A stretch of 64,000 nucleotides of DNA from Methanocella_A sp963792125 (GCA_963792125.1 CAWBVA010000012.1:558001-622000); one strand, 5' to 3'. Shown: positions 37,391 to 47,110, numbered from the stretch's first letter. Numbers and translations are program-made. The notes: generated from the letters alone by a model not told the origin.

Positions 37391-37933
37391 TTACAATAAT
37401 ATAATTACACAAAATTTTATTCTTGCACTATGAGGGTTACGAGAGCCCTGCATATTGTCGTCGGCATATGAGATAGAACGATTATCTGCAAGTGTTGTAA
37501 GAGATGATCCGTGTATCGAAGAGTGAACATTCACCGGGTATACTGTGATCGATACTGTAGCAGAAGCAGAGTTGACCTTGCCATCGTTTACCGTGAAAGT
37601 GAACGAGTCTCCACCATTATAGTTAGCGGCTGGCGTGTAGACGATACTAGCTCCAGTCCCGGTCACCGAACCATGAGCTGGCTGAGTGTAAGCAAAAGTC
37701 AACGAATCACCGTCAACATCCGAAGCGGTCAGAGTAATCGACAGAGGCGTATCCTCATCTGTCGTCAAACCCTGCGAAATAGCCACCGGTGGGTGGTTCT
37801 GGTTCACAATAGCATATGTTGCAATGACATTCGTATTCCCTCCAGGGTTGTCTATATTAGCAGGTGTTACACTCACAAATGAGTAGACAATTCCCGCACT
37901 ATCTGTAACACTGGATGGGAATTGATTTGCCAT
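37391..37933 (-). pseudogene. Cadherin-like (Ig-fold) repeat fragment of a surface adhesin
   Basis: A 180 aa fragment containing one clear cadherin-like / VCBS-type repeat: NHPPVAISQGLTTDEDTPLS, then TASDVDGDSLTFAYTQPAHG, YTPAANYNGGDSFTFTVNDG and SATVSITVYPVN. It has no signal peptide, and its last 35 residues look random. With the anchored fragment 215 bp further on, it is probably the decayed remnant of a large cell-surface protein. Horizontal origin is possible since this repeat type is widespread. Confidence 0.55.
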
Positions 37934-37987
37934 TAATCCGGTAAAAATTTCAGTGTATCAGAGGCAATATACCAGGCGTAATATAAT

Positions 37988-39907
37988 TCATTGTTGTTCG
38001 TTAGGCTTGTACCCCATACGTTCCAATCCGACCTTGAACTCGCGGGATCTTAGAATCTCTGAAAATACCTTGACTGCAGGTTTGGTCATGCTACTTTTAT
38101 TCACGACGAAATCGTACTCCTCGTCCCGGAGCGGAATGAAGTCCAGCCCGTTCTGGTCGGCCACGGTGCGGATGCCGATGCCTGCATCGGCTTTCCCGGA
38201 AAGGATGGCCGATGCGACCGCATTGTGTGTCTTCGCCTCCACGTCGTAGCCCTCGATGGACTCGATCAGTTCCTCTACGGGCACGTGTTTTTCCGCCGCC
38301 AGCTTTTTCAGCTCCATGTCGAACAGCGTCCTCGTCCCTGACCCGCGGGTGCGGTTGACAATCCGCCTGCCGGGCAGGTCGGCGATGCCGCGGATGCCCA
38401 GCGGGTTACCTTCAGGCAGGATAAGTCCCTGTTCCCGGATGTACCCTTTCACGAGCAGGCCGTTGATGCCCTGCAGGAACGGCTCGTTATACACGCCGGA
38501 CTCGTCCAGCAGGTGCACCCCCGCCACGTCGGCGATGCCCTTGCGTATGGCACGCAGCCCGCCCATGGACCCGACGTTGATCGACCGGACGCTGTAGCCC
38601 TTCCGGGCCATCAGCTCGGTGATCATGTCGATGCCCAGGCAGTGGCTCCCGATGATCAGCAAGTCCGGGAAAGCGATCTTTTCGGAGAACAGGGTGACCT
38701 CCACGGGCTCGCCCTCTTCGAGGACGTGGGTATGCTCCCCGATCTCCACGTAGCCGTCCGCATCCAGCAGCGAGGTCACGGCACCCGAGCCCTTCTCGAT
38801 CGGATAGGCCGCAAGGCCGCCCTCTGCCGTCCGGATGAGGCCTACCGGTTGCAACACCTCCCGGCCGCCTTCCGACTGCGTGCGCACGGCCATGCGAGCC
38901 TGAACCCGGTACTGTTCCGCCCCGCGGATGCCGGCCATGTGCCGGATCAGCGGCGCGGCGACCTCGTTGAAGATGGTCAGCGCGGAGGATGGATATCCGG
39001 GCAGGCCGATGAAAGGCCTGCCATTCGCCTCTCCGATGATCGTGGGCTTGCCAGGCTTGATCTTGATGCCGTGGACCAGAACCTTGCCCATGCCTGCGAC
39101 GGTGCCGAACATCATATCCGACGCCCCGGCCGAGGTGCTGCCCGACGTCAGGACGACGTCCACCTTTTTCGAGGCTTCCAGCAGCGCATCACTGAAGTCC
39201 TGCGGACGGTCCCTGACGATGCCGAGATAGACAGGAATGCCGCCGTTCTCTTCTACGCCGGCGCCCACGGCATAGGCGTTCACGTCGTATATCTGGCCGG
39301 GCTTCAGCTTCGCGCCGGGAGGGGCGATCTCGTTGCCTGTCGAGATGATGCCGACCTGAGGCTTCCTGTAGACATCGACTACGCTGAGGCCGACAGCCGC
39401 CAGCACGCTGATCTCTCGTGACGTAAGCCGGGTGCCCTCCCTGAGCACAAGCTCGCCCATCATGACGTCGGCGCCTGTGTGCATGACATTCTCCCCGGGC
39501 GATACCGGCTTCCGCACGTTGGCCATGTCTCCGGACGTGTCCGTCTGCTCTATCATGACTACTGCGTTTGCGCCCCGGGGCATGACTGCGCCGGTGGCGA
39601 TCTCGACGGCGGTGCCCGGCTCCACGGTAACAGAAGGCATCTCGCCGGCGTGTATGATGCCGGCGATCTTCAGTGCTTTCGGCTCTTCCTCGTCGGCGCC
39701 CCATGTATCCTTCGCCTTGACGGCAAACCCGTCCATGGACGCACGGTCGAACCCTGGCACGTCGACCTTCGAGTGGACGTCGCGGGCCAGCACGCGGCCG
39801 TAGCAGCCGGAAAGCGGCACCTGCACGGCCTCGCGCCGGTAGAACGGCAGGAGCGCCTTACGGGCGTCCTCCAGCGATACTAAAGTCCTGAACTCCTTCC
39901 TACTCAA
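37988..39907 (-). CDS. MoeA-type molybdopterin molybdotransferase fused to a binding-protein-like domain
   Basis: The first ~395 residues are MoeA, which inserts molybdate or tungstate into molybdopterin: DVPGFDRASMDGFAV, GAVMPRGANAVVMIEQ, STGNEIAPPG, LTSGSTSAGASDMM and FIGLPGYPSSAL. From about residue 415 to the end lies a periplasmic-binding-protein-like domain (LLIIGSHCLGIDMITELMAR, RTRGSGTRTLFDMEL, ADAGIGIRTVADQNGL), as in ModE-independent LysR-substrate-type fusions. It starts at TTG 39907, which overlaps the upstream moeA stop and has GGAGGTGG six bases before it. The protein has 639 aa. The fused domain may sense or present molybdate/tungstate. Confidence 0.9.
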   Translation of the reverse strand: MSRKEFRTLVSLEDARKALLPFYRREAVQVPLSGCYGRVLARDVHSKVDVPGFDRASMDGFAVKAKDTWGADEEEPKALKIAGIIHAGEMPSVTVEPGTAVEIATGAVMPRGANAVVMIEQTDTSGDMANVRKPVSPGENVMHTGADVMMGELVLREGTRLTSREISVLAAVGLSVVDVYRKPQVGIISTGNEIAPPGAKLKPGQIYDVNAYAVGAGVEENGGIPVYLGIVRDRPQDFSDALLEASKKVDVVLTSGSTSAGASDMMFGTVAGMGKVLVHGIKIKPGKPTIIGEANGRPFIGLPGYPSSALTIFNEVAAPLIRHMAGIRGAEQYRVQARMAVRTQSEGGREVLQPVGLIRTAEGGLAAYPIEKGSGAVTSLLDADGYVEIGEHTHVLEEGEPVEVTLFSEKIAFPDLLIIGSHCLGIDMITELMARKGYSVRSINVGSMGGLRAIRKGIADVAGVHLLDESGVYNEPFLQGINGLLVKGYIREQGLILPEGNPLGIRGIADLPGRRIVNRTRGSGTRTLFDMELKKLAAEKHVPVEELIESIEGYDVEAKTHNAVASAILSGKADAGIGIRTVADQNGLDFIPLRDEEYDFVVNKSSMTKPAVKVFSEILRSREFKVGLERMGYKPNEQQ

Positions 39908-41102
39908 GATAGACCACCTCCACCGTCTCTCCCGCCTCACGGCCCTCCACGTCCTCCGGTATGATCACGTAGCCGTCGGCCAGTGATACTGAGCTGAGGA
40001 TGCCGGCGCCTTTGGTGCGCAGCGGCGTAGCCACCCCGCCCTCGACGGAGACCCTGGTATACGTCCGGTACCCGGCCTCCGAGGCGATCTTTCGGGACAG
40101 CACAGCCTGCTCAGACCGGTATTTCGACGGGGGAAGGTGGCCGAGCTTCTTCACCGCCGGGTCCGCAAAGACCATAGAATCGATAGCGCAGGCCGCCGGA
40201 TAGCCTGGCAGGCAGACGATCGGCGTGCGTTTACCCGGGGTTTCCACGTAGCCCATGGCTACGGGACGCCCGGGCTTGATGGCCACGCCATGGACCAGAA
40301 CCTTGCCTGTGGTCGAGACCACTTCGGGGAGCAGGTCCCTCCGCCCCACCGAGCTTCCGCCCGTCGTGACGATAAGATCGTATTCCGCGGCCTCCCGGAG
40401 GGCTGTCGCCAGCTTTTCCCGGTCGTCCACCACAATGTCGTGTACGCGGGGCTGGCCGCCATAGCGCTTGACGTAGAGGTAATTCATCACACCGTTACTC
40501 TCGTTCATCTGACCGGCCTGCGGCACGATGCCCCGGGGCACGATCTCCTCGCCCGTCGGGATGATCATGACCCGGGGCTTGCGGTACACCTTGATATCCG
40601 TGTAGCCCATGGAGGCCAGCAGTCCGACGTCGGAGGGCTTGAGCTGCCTCCCGGCGATGAAGACCACCTGGCCCTTCGCGACATCCTCCCCTTTCATGCC
40701 TACGTTCTGGCCCGGAGTTACCTGCCCGAGCACCTCGACCATGCCGCCGGACGTCTCAGTATTTTCTATCATGACCACGGCATCGGCGCCGGCAGGTATC
40801 GGGCTCCCGGTATGCACAGGCTGGCACTCGCCGCGCCCTACACGGTCGGCAGTCGAGACCCGCAGGAAAAGACCCGCGTCACGGCTGCTACCGAAGGTGT
40901 CCTCCGCCCGGACCGCGTAGCCGTCCATAGCACTGCGGTCGTAGTGGGGCACGTCCCTCGGTGCGGTCACGTCGCCGCAGAGCACCCGCCCGTCAGCCTC
41001 TTCAAGGGGAATCGTTTCTGTCCCTTCGAGGGAAGCGAAGGAGCCGAGAAAAATATTCAGGGCCTCCTGTATGCTTGTTTTCGTGCGGAAACCCGATTTC
41101 AT
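39900..41102 (-). CDS. moeA: Molybdopterin molybdotransferase
   Basis: Stand-alone MoeA, about 400 aa: APRDVPHYDRSAMDGYAVRA, GSPIPAGADAVVMIENTET, IPTGEEIVPRG, IVTTGGSSVGRRDLLPE and IVCLPGYPAACAIDSM. It serves cofactor assembly for the Fwd and Fdh enzymes in this window. The start is ATG 41102 or 41108; the longer reading frame runs back through the inverted repeat and is not real. It is translationally coupled to the fused moeA that follows. Two tandem MoeA proteins may divide molybdenum and tungsten work, an idea known from archaea but not shown here. Confidence 0.93.
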   Translation of the reverse strand: MKSGFRTKTSIQEALNIFLGSFASLEGTETIPLEEADGRVLCGDVTAPRDVPHYDRSAMDGYAVRAEDTFGSSRDAGLFLRVSTADRVGRGECQPVHTGSPIPAGADAVVMIENTETSGGMVEVLGQVTPGQNVGMKGEDVAKGQVVFIAGRQLKPSDVGLLASMGYTDIKVYRKPRVMIIPTGEEIVPRGIVPQAGQMNESNGVMNYLYVKRYGGQPRVHDIVVDDREKLATALREAAEYDLIVTTGGSSVGRRDLLPEVVSTTGKVLVHGVAIKPGRPVAMGYVETPGKRTPIVCLPGYPAACAIDSMVFADPAVKKLGHLPPSKYRSEQAVLSRKIASEAGYRTYTRVSVEGGVATPLRTKGAGILSSVSLADGYVIIPEDVEGREAGETVEVVYLE

Positions 41103-41144
41103 AGGCATAAAATTGTAAATGGATTTGATAACGATAAATCTTGT

Positions 41145-41236
41145 GACACGGAGGGCGCTGGTTTTCGCAGGGCGGTCGAGGGGCCTTGTTCCAAAAAGGC
41201 CCCTCGGACTCGAGAAAACCAGCACCCTCTGTGTAA
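41145..41236. repeat. Hairpin-forming inverted repeat between moeA and a small gene
   Basis: Left arm from ACACGGAGGGCGCTGGTTTT and right arm back from CCAGCACCCTCTGTGT. CTGGTTTTC/GAAAACCAG and GGGGCC/GGCCCC pair perfectly, and the loop contains TTGTTCCAAAAA. The total span is about 92 nt and it would fold into a long stem in either transcript. The loop motif GGCCTTGTTCCAAAAAGGC occurs again at 58965-58983. Confidence 0.85.
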
Positions 41237-41298
41237 CCTATAAATATATACATGGAATACGTATGACAATATATTCGATTGATTCAGGAGATATTACG

Positions 41299-41451
41299 AT
41301 GAAAGTGGAACTGAGCCTCGACGGCAAAAAAATACCCATGAACAAGTTCGTGCAGAAGATCATCGGTTCGGGCATCAAGGGCATGGTCGACACGCTCGAT
41401 GGCGTGGGCCCGTGGAAGAAGCTGCAGATCACCATCGAGCCGGAAGAGTAA
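41299..41451 (+). CDS. Small conserved 50-aa protein
   Basis: A 50 aa protein, MKVELSLDGKKIPMNKFVQK..., with CAGGAGAT six bases before ATG 41299. Composition (charged, no cysteines, short beta-like start and end, KKLQITIEPEE) resembles small proteins seen in several methanogens. The function is unknown. It is divergent from moeA and lies directly after the inverted repeat. Confidence 0.6.
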   Translation: MKVELSLDGKKIPMNKFVQKIIGSGIKGMVDTLDGVGPWKKLQITIEPEE

Positions 41452-41506
41452 CAGCCGCGCTGTTCCCGGCAGATCATTTTAGCCGCGCGAGCACACATGT
41501 TATCTG

Positions 41507-42568
41507 ATGCCGCGGCAAGTGTACTTTTTATTCATAGCGGTCCTTGCAGCCAGCTTACCCGCTGTCTGTTACGTCCACCTTTCTTTCGAACCGGCGCTGC
41601 AGGCATATTCCATGGACGCAGGAAGCGTTCATGGCATACCCCTCGAACGCTGGCTCTGGCACGAGGGCATCTATCCGGTCACCGGCGTCTATGCCGGAGG
41701 AGAATATGTCAAATGGGCCGATGCGGCCTATCACTCGCTGTGGTATATACCTGTCATAGTAACGCCTGACTGCAGCCTGAGCATCTTCGGAAAACCCGTG
41801 GACGGACATGATATTGCGGTTGTCACTGCATCAAGGCCGGAGCGCTCTATCCTCGACGTGGCACCCACAGCCGGCGAGGCGCTGGGCCTGAAGGGTGATT
41901 TCGACGGGACATCCGAGCGTCAAGGAAACGCTTCGCAGGTAGTGGTCATATATGTCGACGCCCTCGGCTGGCAAAGGTACGAGTGGGCCACGCCGGTCAT
42001 GAGCAACCTGTCGTCACTCGGGCCATCGGCAGCCTGCGACGTCTACCCGTCCATCTCCAACGTTAACGCGGCCGCCTTGATCACCGGCGTGATGCCTGAG
42101 CGCAGTGGCGTAGACCGCTGGGAACGCAGGACGATGATTGCGGATAATATAATAGATATAGCGCTAAGGAATGGCGTCAGTGCCGCCTGGATAGACGGGC
42201 CGCGCCAACCGGTATCCCTTGACAGGGGCATCGTCAGCGTAAACGATTCTGATGGCGACGGAGTGACGGACGACGAGATCATGGCCAGGGCTGTCGCCGA
42301 ATACGAGAACGGCACACGCCTGCTGTACGTACACCTGTATGACACGGACCGGACGCTGCACATGTCGGGACCTTACTCGCGACGATCGCTCGACGCCATG
42401 GCCCGTGCCGACGTGCTCATTGGCTCCATGGTCAGCCGCCTGAAGCCCGGGACTCTGCTAATTATCACCGCCGATCACGGCGGGCACGATATAGAAGAAG
42501 GCAGAGGAGATCATGGTACGCTGTTGCCACAGGATATGATCGTCCCACTAGTATACCGGCGTTGTTAA
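41507..42568 (+). CDS. Alkaline-phosphatase-superfamily phosphodiesterase-like membrane protein
   Basis: A 353 aa protein with one N-terminal membrane helix (YFLFIAVLAASLPAVCYVHL), so the catalytic part probably faces outward. The metal-binding sequence is seen as VVIYVDALGW (first Asp), YPSISNVNAAALITGVMPER (nucleophile region, Ser/Asn) and the C-terminal ITADHGGHD and GDHGT motifs, as in type I phosphodiesterase/nucleotide pyrophosphatases. A lipid or cell-wall polymer substrate is possible. No ribosome site is clear. Confidence 0.75.
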   Translation: MPRQVYFLFIAVLAASLPAVCYVHLSFEPALQAYSMDAGSVHGIPLERWLWHEGIYPVTGVYAGGEYVKWADAAYHSLWYIPVIVTPDCSLSIFGKPVDGHDIAVVTASRPERSILDVAPTAGEALGLKGDFDGTSERQGNASQVVVIYVDALGWQRYEWATPVMSNLSSLGPSAACDVYPSISNVNAAALITGVMPERSGVDRWERRTMIADNIIDIALRNGVSAAWIDGPRQPVSLDRGIVSVNDSDGDGVTDDEIMARAVAEYENGTRLLYVHLYDTDRTLHMSGPYSRRSLDAMARADVLIGSMVSRLKPGTLLIITADHGGHDIEEGRGDHGTLLPQDMIVPLVYRRC

Positions 42569-43107
42569 TTGATTTCAGTTTCGATACTTATATATGTTAA
42601 TCATGCATAGTTACTTTCGAGGCATGATGAGTTAGTCACGTCAGCGTCCTCTATTGATAAACCTGCAAAAGAGTGAGACTGCAACTGTCGCCTGGCGACA
42701 TAAGCAAAAGTATGTCGCCGGGCAGCTGCTCTTGGCACTGATTTTCCGGCAGTTTCGAGCATTGAGCTATTTGATCGACGGATTCCTGCAGGCACTGACG
42801 CTCATTACCGAGTCTTCTTTAACTCTATGAAACGTCGTCAGCTTACGCGGGCGTCGTCATTATCCATGTCCGAGAGCGCCCCGTACGCTTTCCGCTGATA
42901 CGATTTGGCATTTCGCCGGAAGATATTACAGGACTTTACGGGAGATTTTTATATAACCGGTCTCCGTGGTAACTATATGAAAAATGTAATTACATATTTG
43001 TAATTTATTATTAGCAAATAAACCTATTTAATATTATTAGAAAGCTTTAAGAGCTATTATGGCATAAGAGATTATAGTCAGTTCTTAAAATTCGGGGGTA
43101 ATCATCA
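42569..43107. other. Intergenic region with one small hairpin
   Basis: 540 bp without a credible gene. GCCTGGCGACATA (from 42690) faces TATGTCGCCGGGC, a 13-bp imperfect stem with an 8-nt loop. From about 42950 on, the sequence is AT-rich and includes the promoter of the PAS-like gene. Confidence 0.4.
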
Positions 43108-43626
43108 ATGGGGGCTTTTCAACCGCCTGCAGAGCAGGCCATATACGCCGCTGCAGGCGTTTCATCGGAAGATGACGCAGGTATGATGGAGACCAGCGTC
43201 AGACAGCAGGCGATCGATACTGAGTTTCTTGACGCGGTCTGTAACGGCGTCTTGCTTGTCGGCAAGAACTTCAGGATCACTTCGCAGAACTACATCTCGA
43301 GGGTCAACATGGGCGATCTGGTCGGCCAGTGCTGCTACAAGGCGCTGGAGAACCGGAGCGCGCCGTGCGACAACTGTCCAAGCGTGTGCCCGACAGGGAA
43401 CGAGTACGAGACCTCCATGCGCTGTGCAGGAAAGGCCTGCTCGCTGTACGAGGTTCGTATCTACACGTCGGAGAAGGGGCCCGAGGTCGTCGAGGTCTAT
43501 CCCAACATGATAGACCGCGAGATCGTGGTCAAGAACCTTCACCTTTACCGGGAAGAGCTGGACCTGCTGAACAACGTGGTCGAGCACATCCGGAATGCTA
43601 TCGCGGTCGATGCCGAACGGTTATAA
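43108..43626 (+). CDS. PAS-like cysteine-rich sensor protein
   Basis: A 172 aa protein. Residues about 40-150 look like a PAS domain (LDAVCNGVLLVGKNFRITSQ then SRVNMGDLVGQCCYKALENR) interrupted by a cysteine block (CDNCPSVCPTG, CAGKACSLYEVR) as in PAS domains that bind an iron-sulfur cluster or sense redox. A C-terminal helix could dimerise. It has no output domain, so it probably acts through a partner. GGGGGT eight bases upstream supports ATG 43108. Confidence 0.65.
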   Translation: MGAFQPPAEQAIYAAAGVSSEDDAGMMETSVRQQAIDTEFLDAVCNGVLLVGKNFRITSQNYISRVNMGDLVGQCCYKALENRSAPCDNCPSVCPTGNEYETSMRCAGKACSLYEVRIYTSEKGPEVVEVYPNMIDREIVVKNLHLYREELDLLNNVVEHIRNAIAVDAERL

Positions 43627-43779
43627 AGCCGCCCGCGTATACCTTTTTTGTCTTTGTTAAACATTTATTATAGCTGGTTCTACGGTTACTCTCGCCATCA
43701 GGACAGGAACTCACCTGCACGCGTACCTGGACAGATACGGGAACAGAGGCCATCATAGTTCTTGACGTAACTTTTTGAA

Positions 43780-43904
43780 GGCTTGGCCTGCATCTAACAC
43801 AACGTATATGACGACCACGATATACACGACGTTTTAGAGGTAATGGCCAGCGTAGCCCTATTATTTAACGTTGTGTACGTCGTGTAGGGTGCCGGCCAGC
43901 CTGT
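43780..43904. repeat. Inverted repeat of ACACAACGT-type words
   Basis: GGCTTGGCCTGCATCTAACA (from 43780) with the following CACAACGTATATGACG and TATACACGACGTTTTA face TTTAACGTTGTGTACGTCGT and GCCGGCCAGCC at 43863-43904. Pairing is imperfect but extends over most of each arm. It lies between the convergent PAS-like and HTH genes. Confidence 0.6.
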
Positions 43905-44037
43905 ACAACATTCTGCCAATGACGATAAACAGATGGACACATGACCGGAGACGGTCAGTATGCAGGTTAAATGTACAAAATAGTTTAAGCGGAAACTAGC
44001 TAAAATAATAAATGCAGCCTATGGTCGTTTTATCGGT

Positions 44038-44370
44038 CTACGACACAGGGCTGCTGCTCTTTATCTGCTCCAGACGAGTAGCAAGTATGTTGATGAGCGC
44101 CAGGTTCTCCGGTTTCTCGTTGTTGGAGACCTCGACGATCTTGAGGATGTATAGCGAGATCTTTATGCCCTTTTCCGTCAGCTCGTAGCCTTCGTCGTTC
44201 GCACACTTGGACACGATGCTTGAAATGATCAGTGTCTTCAGCACCCGGTTAAGGATTCCGGGGTTGAGCTTGGTCTCGAACATGATTTCCGTAAAGCGCT
44301 TCGGGCCTTTCCCGAGAGCTGCGAGGACTTCCATTGTCCCGGCGTAGGAGATGGTCTTCAATATTTCCAT
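44038..44370 (-). CDS. HxlR-like winged-helix transcription regulator
   Basis: A 110 aa winged helix. The order YAGTMEVLAALGKGPKRFTE (helices 1-2), NPGILNRVLKTLIISSIVSK (recognition helix) and YELTEKGIKISLYILKIVEV (wing and last helix) is HxlR-like but without the usual N-terminal cysteine. ATG 44370 (MEILKT) is used; an in-frame ATG lies two codons earlier. The target is unknown. Confidence 0.75.
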   Translation of the reverse strand: MEILKTISYAGTMEVLAALGKGPKRFTEIMFETKLNPGILNRVLKTLIISSIVSKCANDEGYELTEKGIKISLYILKIVEVSNNEKPENLALINILATRLEQIKSSSPVS

Positions 44371-44376
44371 AGGCAT

Positions 44377-44805
44377 ACCAGCTTATTTTTGATTACATTC
44401 AGATTAATGCACAGGGGGACCCGACTTGAGCAGCAATAGTTTGGGGGGGTATATAGCTTGCGACTTAAGGGCCGAATCCCCGGTGCGTTAGTTTCTAATT
44501 AGGTATTAATAAGTATATAAATGGGTACAACAGGGTTGTACAGACAAATTGTACAGAATTTTTATAAAAATGTGAATGGTTACGAATTATTCATGGACTA
44601 ACGATAAATTACCGAATAAATTTTCTTATTAACCGGCAAGCTTATAGGTGCTCGTTAAATAAACGACGACCGGTATTTTCTGTCTTATCAGCCAGTATTA
44701 TAGTATGGAAAGGGTGCGCTTTTCGCAGGAGCGCATGGTTTTACTTCCCTGTACGCTGGCAAACGTTCATATATATGTAGTGGCATGTTCCGTATTGTGA
44801 CTCAC
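44377..44805. promoter_or_regulatory. Intergenic region with the leuA-type promoter
   Basis: 430 bp with no gene. A run of seven G followed by TATATAGC lies at 44444-44458 beside the HTH start. CATATATATG at 44769-44778 is the likely TATA element for the synthase gene and lies about 28-35 bp before its ATG 44806, which suggests a leaderless mRNA. Confidence 0.5.
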
Positions 44806-46366
44806 ATGGAAATGAGGGATCGTTTTTTACAGTACGGACATTGCTAAGATTCCGAACAAGAACGTAGAGATTTTTGACACTACTCTCCGGGACGGAGAGC
44901 AGACGCCCGGCGTGTCTTTCACGCACGAGAAGAAAATCGAGATCGCGCGAGCCCTCGATCGGCTCGGGGTGCGGTATATCGAAGCTGGTTTTCCCATATC
45001 GTCCGCAGGCGACAAAGACTCCGTCAGGGACATCGCCCGGCTGGGGCTGGACGCGACCGTATGCGGCCTGGCCCGGGTTATCAAAGCGGACATCGACGCC
45101 TGCTTCGACGCCGACGTGAAGATGGTGCATACCTTTGTCTCCACCTCGGACGTGCAGCGGGAGAACACCATCAAGAAGTCGCGGGAAGAGGTAGTCGACA
45201 TGGCCATCGAGGCGGTCGAGTACATCAAGTCCCACGGCTGCGAGTGCCTGTTTTCCCCGATGGACGCTACGCGCACCGACGTCGACTACCTGATCAAAAT
45301 CTGTAAGGCGGTAGAAGATGCCGGTGTCGACGCGATCAACCTGCCGGACACGGTCGGAGTGGCGGCGCCCCCGGCCATGAAGTGGCTGGTAGGAGAAGTC
45401 GTGAAGAACGTGCGTGTGCCCATTGCAGTGCACTGCCACAACGACTTCGGCCTGGCGGTGGCCAACAGCCTGGCGTCCGTGGAAGCGGGCGCAAAGCAGG
45501 TACAGGTCACCATGAACAGCCTGGGCGAGCGGGCCGGCAACGCCGACATGGCGGAGACGGTGATGAGCCTGGAGGCGATCTACGGCATATCGACCGGTAT
45601 AAAGACTAAATACCTGGTCGAGACAGCCCGCCTCATCGAGCGCTTCTCCGGGATACCGGTGCCACCGACCATGCCAGTGGTGGGCGCCAACGCGTTCTCC
45701 CACGAATCGGGCATCCACAGCCACGGCATCATCAAAGAGTCGAAGACCTTCGAGCCGGGCATCATGACGCCGGAAATGGTCGGCCACATGCGCCGGCTGG
45801 TGCTGGGCAAGCACACGGGCAAGCACGCGGTGAAAAAACTGCTCAACGACGCGGGACTGGACCCGTCGGACACGGAGCTGAACGACATCCTCGAGCGGGT
45901 TAAGGACCTGGGCGACAAGGGCCGGAAAGTCACGGACGTCGACCTGTACGCCATTGCCGAAGCAGTGATGGGCGACGTGGCCGCGGCCGAGAAGCATATC
46001 ATCCTTGAGGAGCTGTCCGTCATGACAGGTAACCGTGTCACCCCGACGGCGACGGTACGCGTCACCGTGGACGGCAAGACCTATACGGGCGCCCGGACGG
46101 GCGTCGGTCCGGTAGACGCCGCCATGAGGGCGGTGGAAAGCCTGGTAGACGGCCACAGCCACAACATGAGGCTACGCGACTTCCGCATGGAGGCTATTAC
46201 CGGCGGCTCGGAAGCCCTGGCCGAGGTCATGGTGGGCGTAGAGGACGATAAGGGCCGTATGGTAACGGCGCGTGCGGCGCGGGAAGATATTGTCCAGGCG
46301 TCCGTCGAGGCGCTGGTCAGTGCTATGAACCGCCTGTCGGCAATGCCAGAGGAACCCCGGACCTGA
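44806..46366 (+). CDS. 2-Isopropylmalate synthase / citramalate synthase family (frameshift near the 5' end)
   Basis: Condenses acetyl-CoA with a 2-oxo acid. The uninterrupted frame starts only at GTG 44912, which would drop the catalytic FDTTLRDGEQTPGV. That motif is encoded just upstream, continuous with ATG 44806 (MEMRDRF...) if one T is removed from the T run 44823-44828. The full protein is about 520 aa: the barrel with HCHNDFGLAVAN and NSLGERAGNADMAE, a linker HESGIHSHG, and the C-terminal LeuA allosteric domain (about 395-520). The allosteric domain excludes AksA homocitrate synthase. The choice between LeuA and CimA is open. Confidence 0.88.
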
Positions 46367-46385
46367 ACGGCACAGGGCGGGGTCA

Positions 46386-46420
46386 TTTCTATTTTATTAT
46401 TATTTTATTTTTATAAAAAT
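46386..46420 (+). terminator. T-rich tract after the leuA-type gene
   Basis: TTTCTATTTTATTATTATTT and further T runs begin about 20 bp after the stop. This fits an archaeal T-tract terminator. Confidence 0.5.
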
Positions 46421-46537
46421 TGCCAGCAGGGCAACCTTTTACCCTTTAAACCGTTCTTAGTTTCAAGCACGGTTATATTCATACGGGTGAAAGCCCCAAT
46501 AAATATTTAATATAATCACATATAGGGAGTAACAACG

Positions 46538-47110
46538 ATGACACCTATGAAAAACCCTATAAATCCAATTATTGGTCCTATTACTAAGCCGTTCAGGATC
46601 AAGAACCCCTTTTTCAAGGAAAAAGGCAAGGACAGGAAGGGCATTGCGCTTCTGGTCGACGGCCCGAACATGCTTCGCAAGGAATTCCAGATCGACCTCG
46701 AAGTGGTCCGGGAGATCCTGAAGCGCTACGGGGACATCAAGGTCGGCAAGGTCTTTCTGAACCAGTACGCGTCTGACAAGCTGGTGGAAGCCATCGAGAA
46801 CCAGGGCTTCGAGCCGATAGTGGGTTCGGGCGACGTGGACGTGCGCCTCGCGGTCGACGCTATGGAGCTGGTGTTCAACGAGCACATCAATACTATCGCC
46901 ATTGTCACGAGGGACGCGGACTTCAAGCCCGTGCTGTCAAAGGCAAGCGCATATGGCAAGGAGACCATCGTCTTCGGCGCTGAGCCTGGCCTGTCTATCG
47001 CACTGAGGAATGTGGCAGACTATGTGATCGTCTTCGACGGCCACGAGTGGCACGAGATCAACAAGGCCCACCTGGATCCTGAAAGCGAGCCCGAAGTCGC
47101 CCACGAATAG
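46538..47110 (+). CDS. NYN-domain nuclease-like protein (TIGR00288 type)
   Basis: A 190 aa protein with a PIN-like NYN fold: IALLVDGPNMLRKEF (first Asp, about residue 40), GSGDVDVRLAVDAMELV (second acidic site) and AIVTRDADFKPVL (third). The acidic triad suggests a metal-dependent RNase. Members are widely conserved in methanogens without a proven role. The N-terminal 30 residues are proline-rich and poorly conserved. GGGAGT nine bases upstream supports ATG 46538. Confidence 0.82.
   Translation: MTPMKNPINPIIGPITKPFRIKNPFFKEKGKDRKGIALLVDGPNMLRKEFQIDLEVVREILKRYGDIKVGKVFLNQYASDKLVEAIENQGFEPIVGSGDVDVRLAVDAMELVFNEHINTIAIVTRDADFKPVLSKASAYGKETIVFGAEPGLSIALRNVADYVIVFDGHEWHEINKAHLDPESEPEVAHE

Noticed and set aside
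40137..41243. 368-codon plus-strand ORF opposite moeA
   Set aside because: Shadow frame of moeA that ends in the inverted repeat; no family resemblance.
44741..46162. 473-codon minus-strand ORF opposite the leuA-type gene
   Set aside because: It is rich in His, Arg and Val in shadow-frame style and mirrors the codons of a well-conserved synthase on the other strand.
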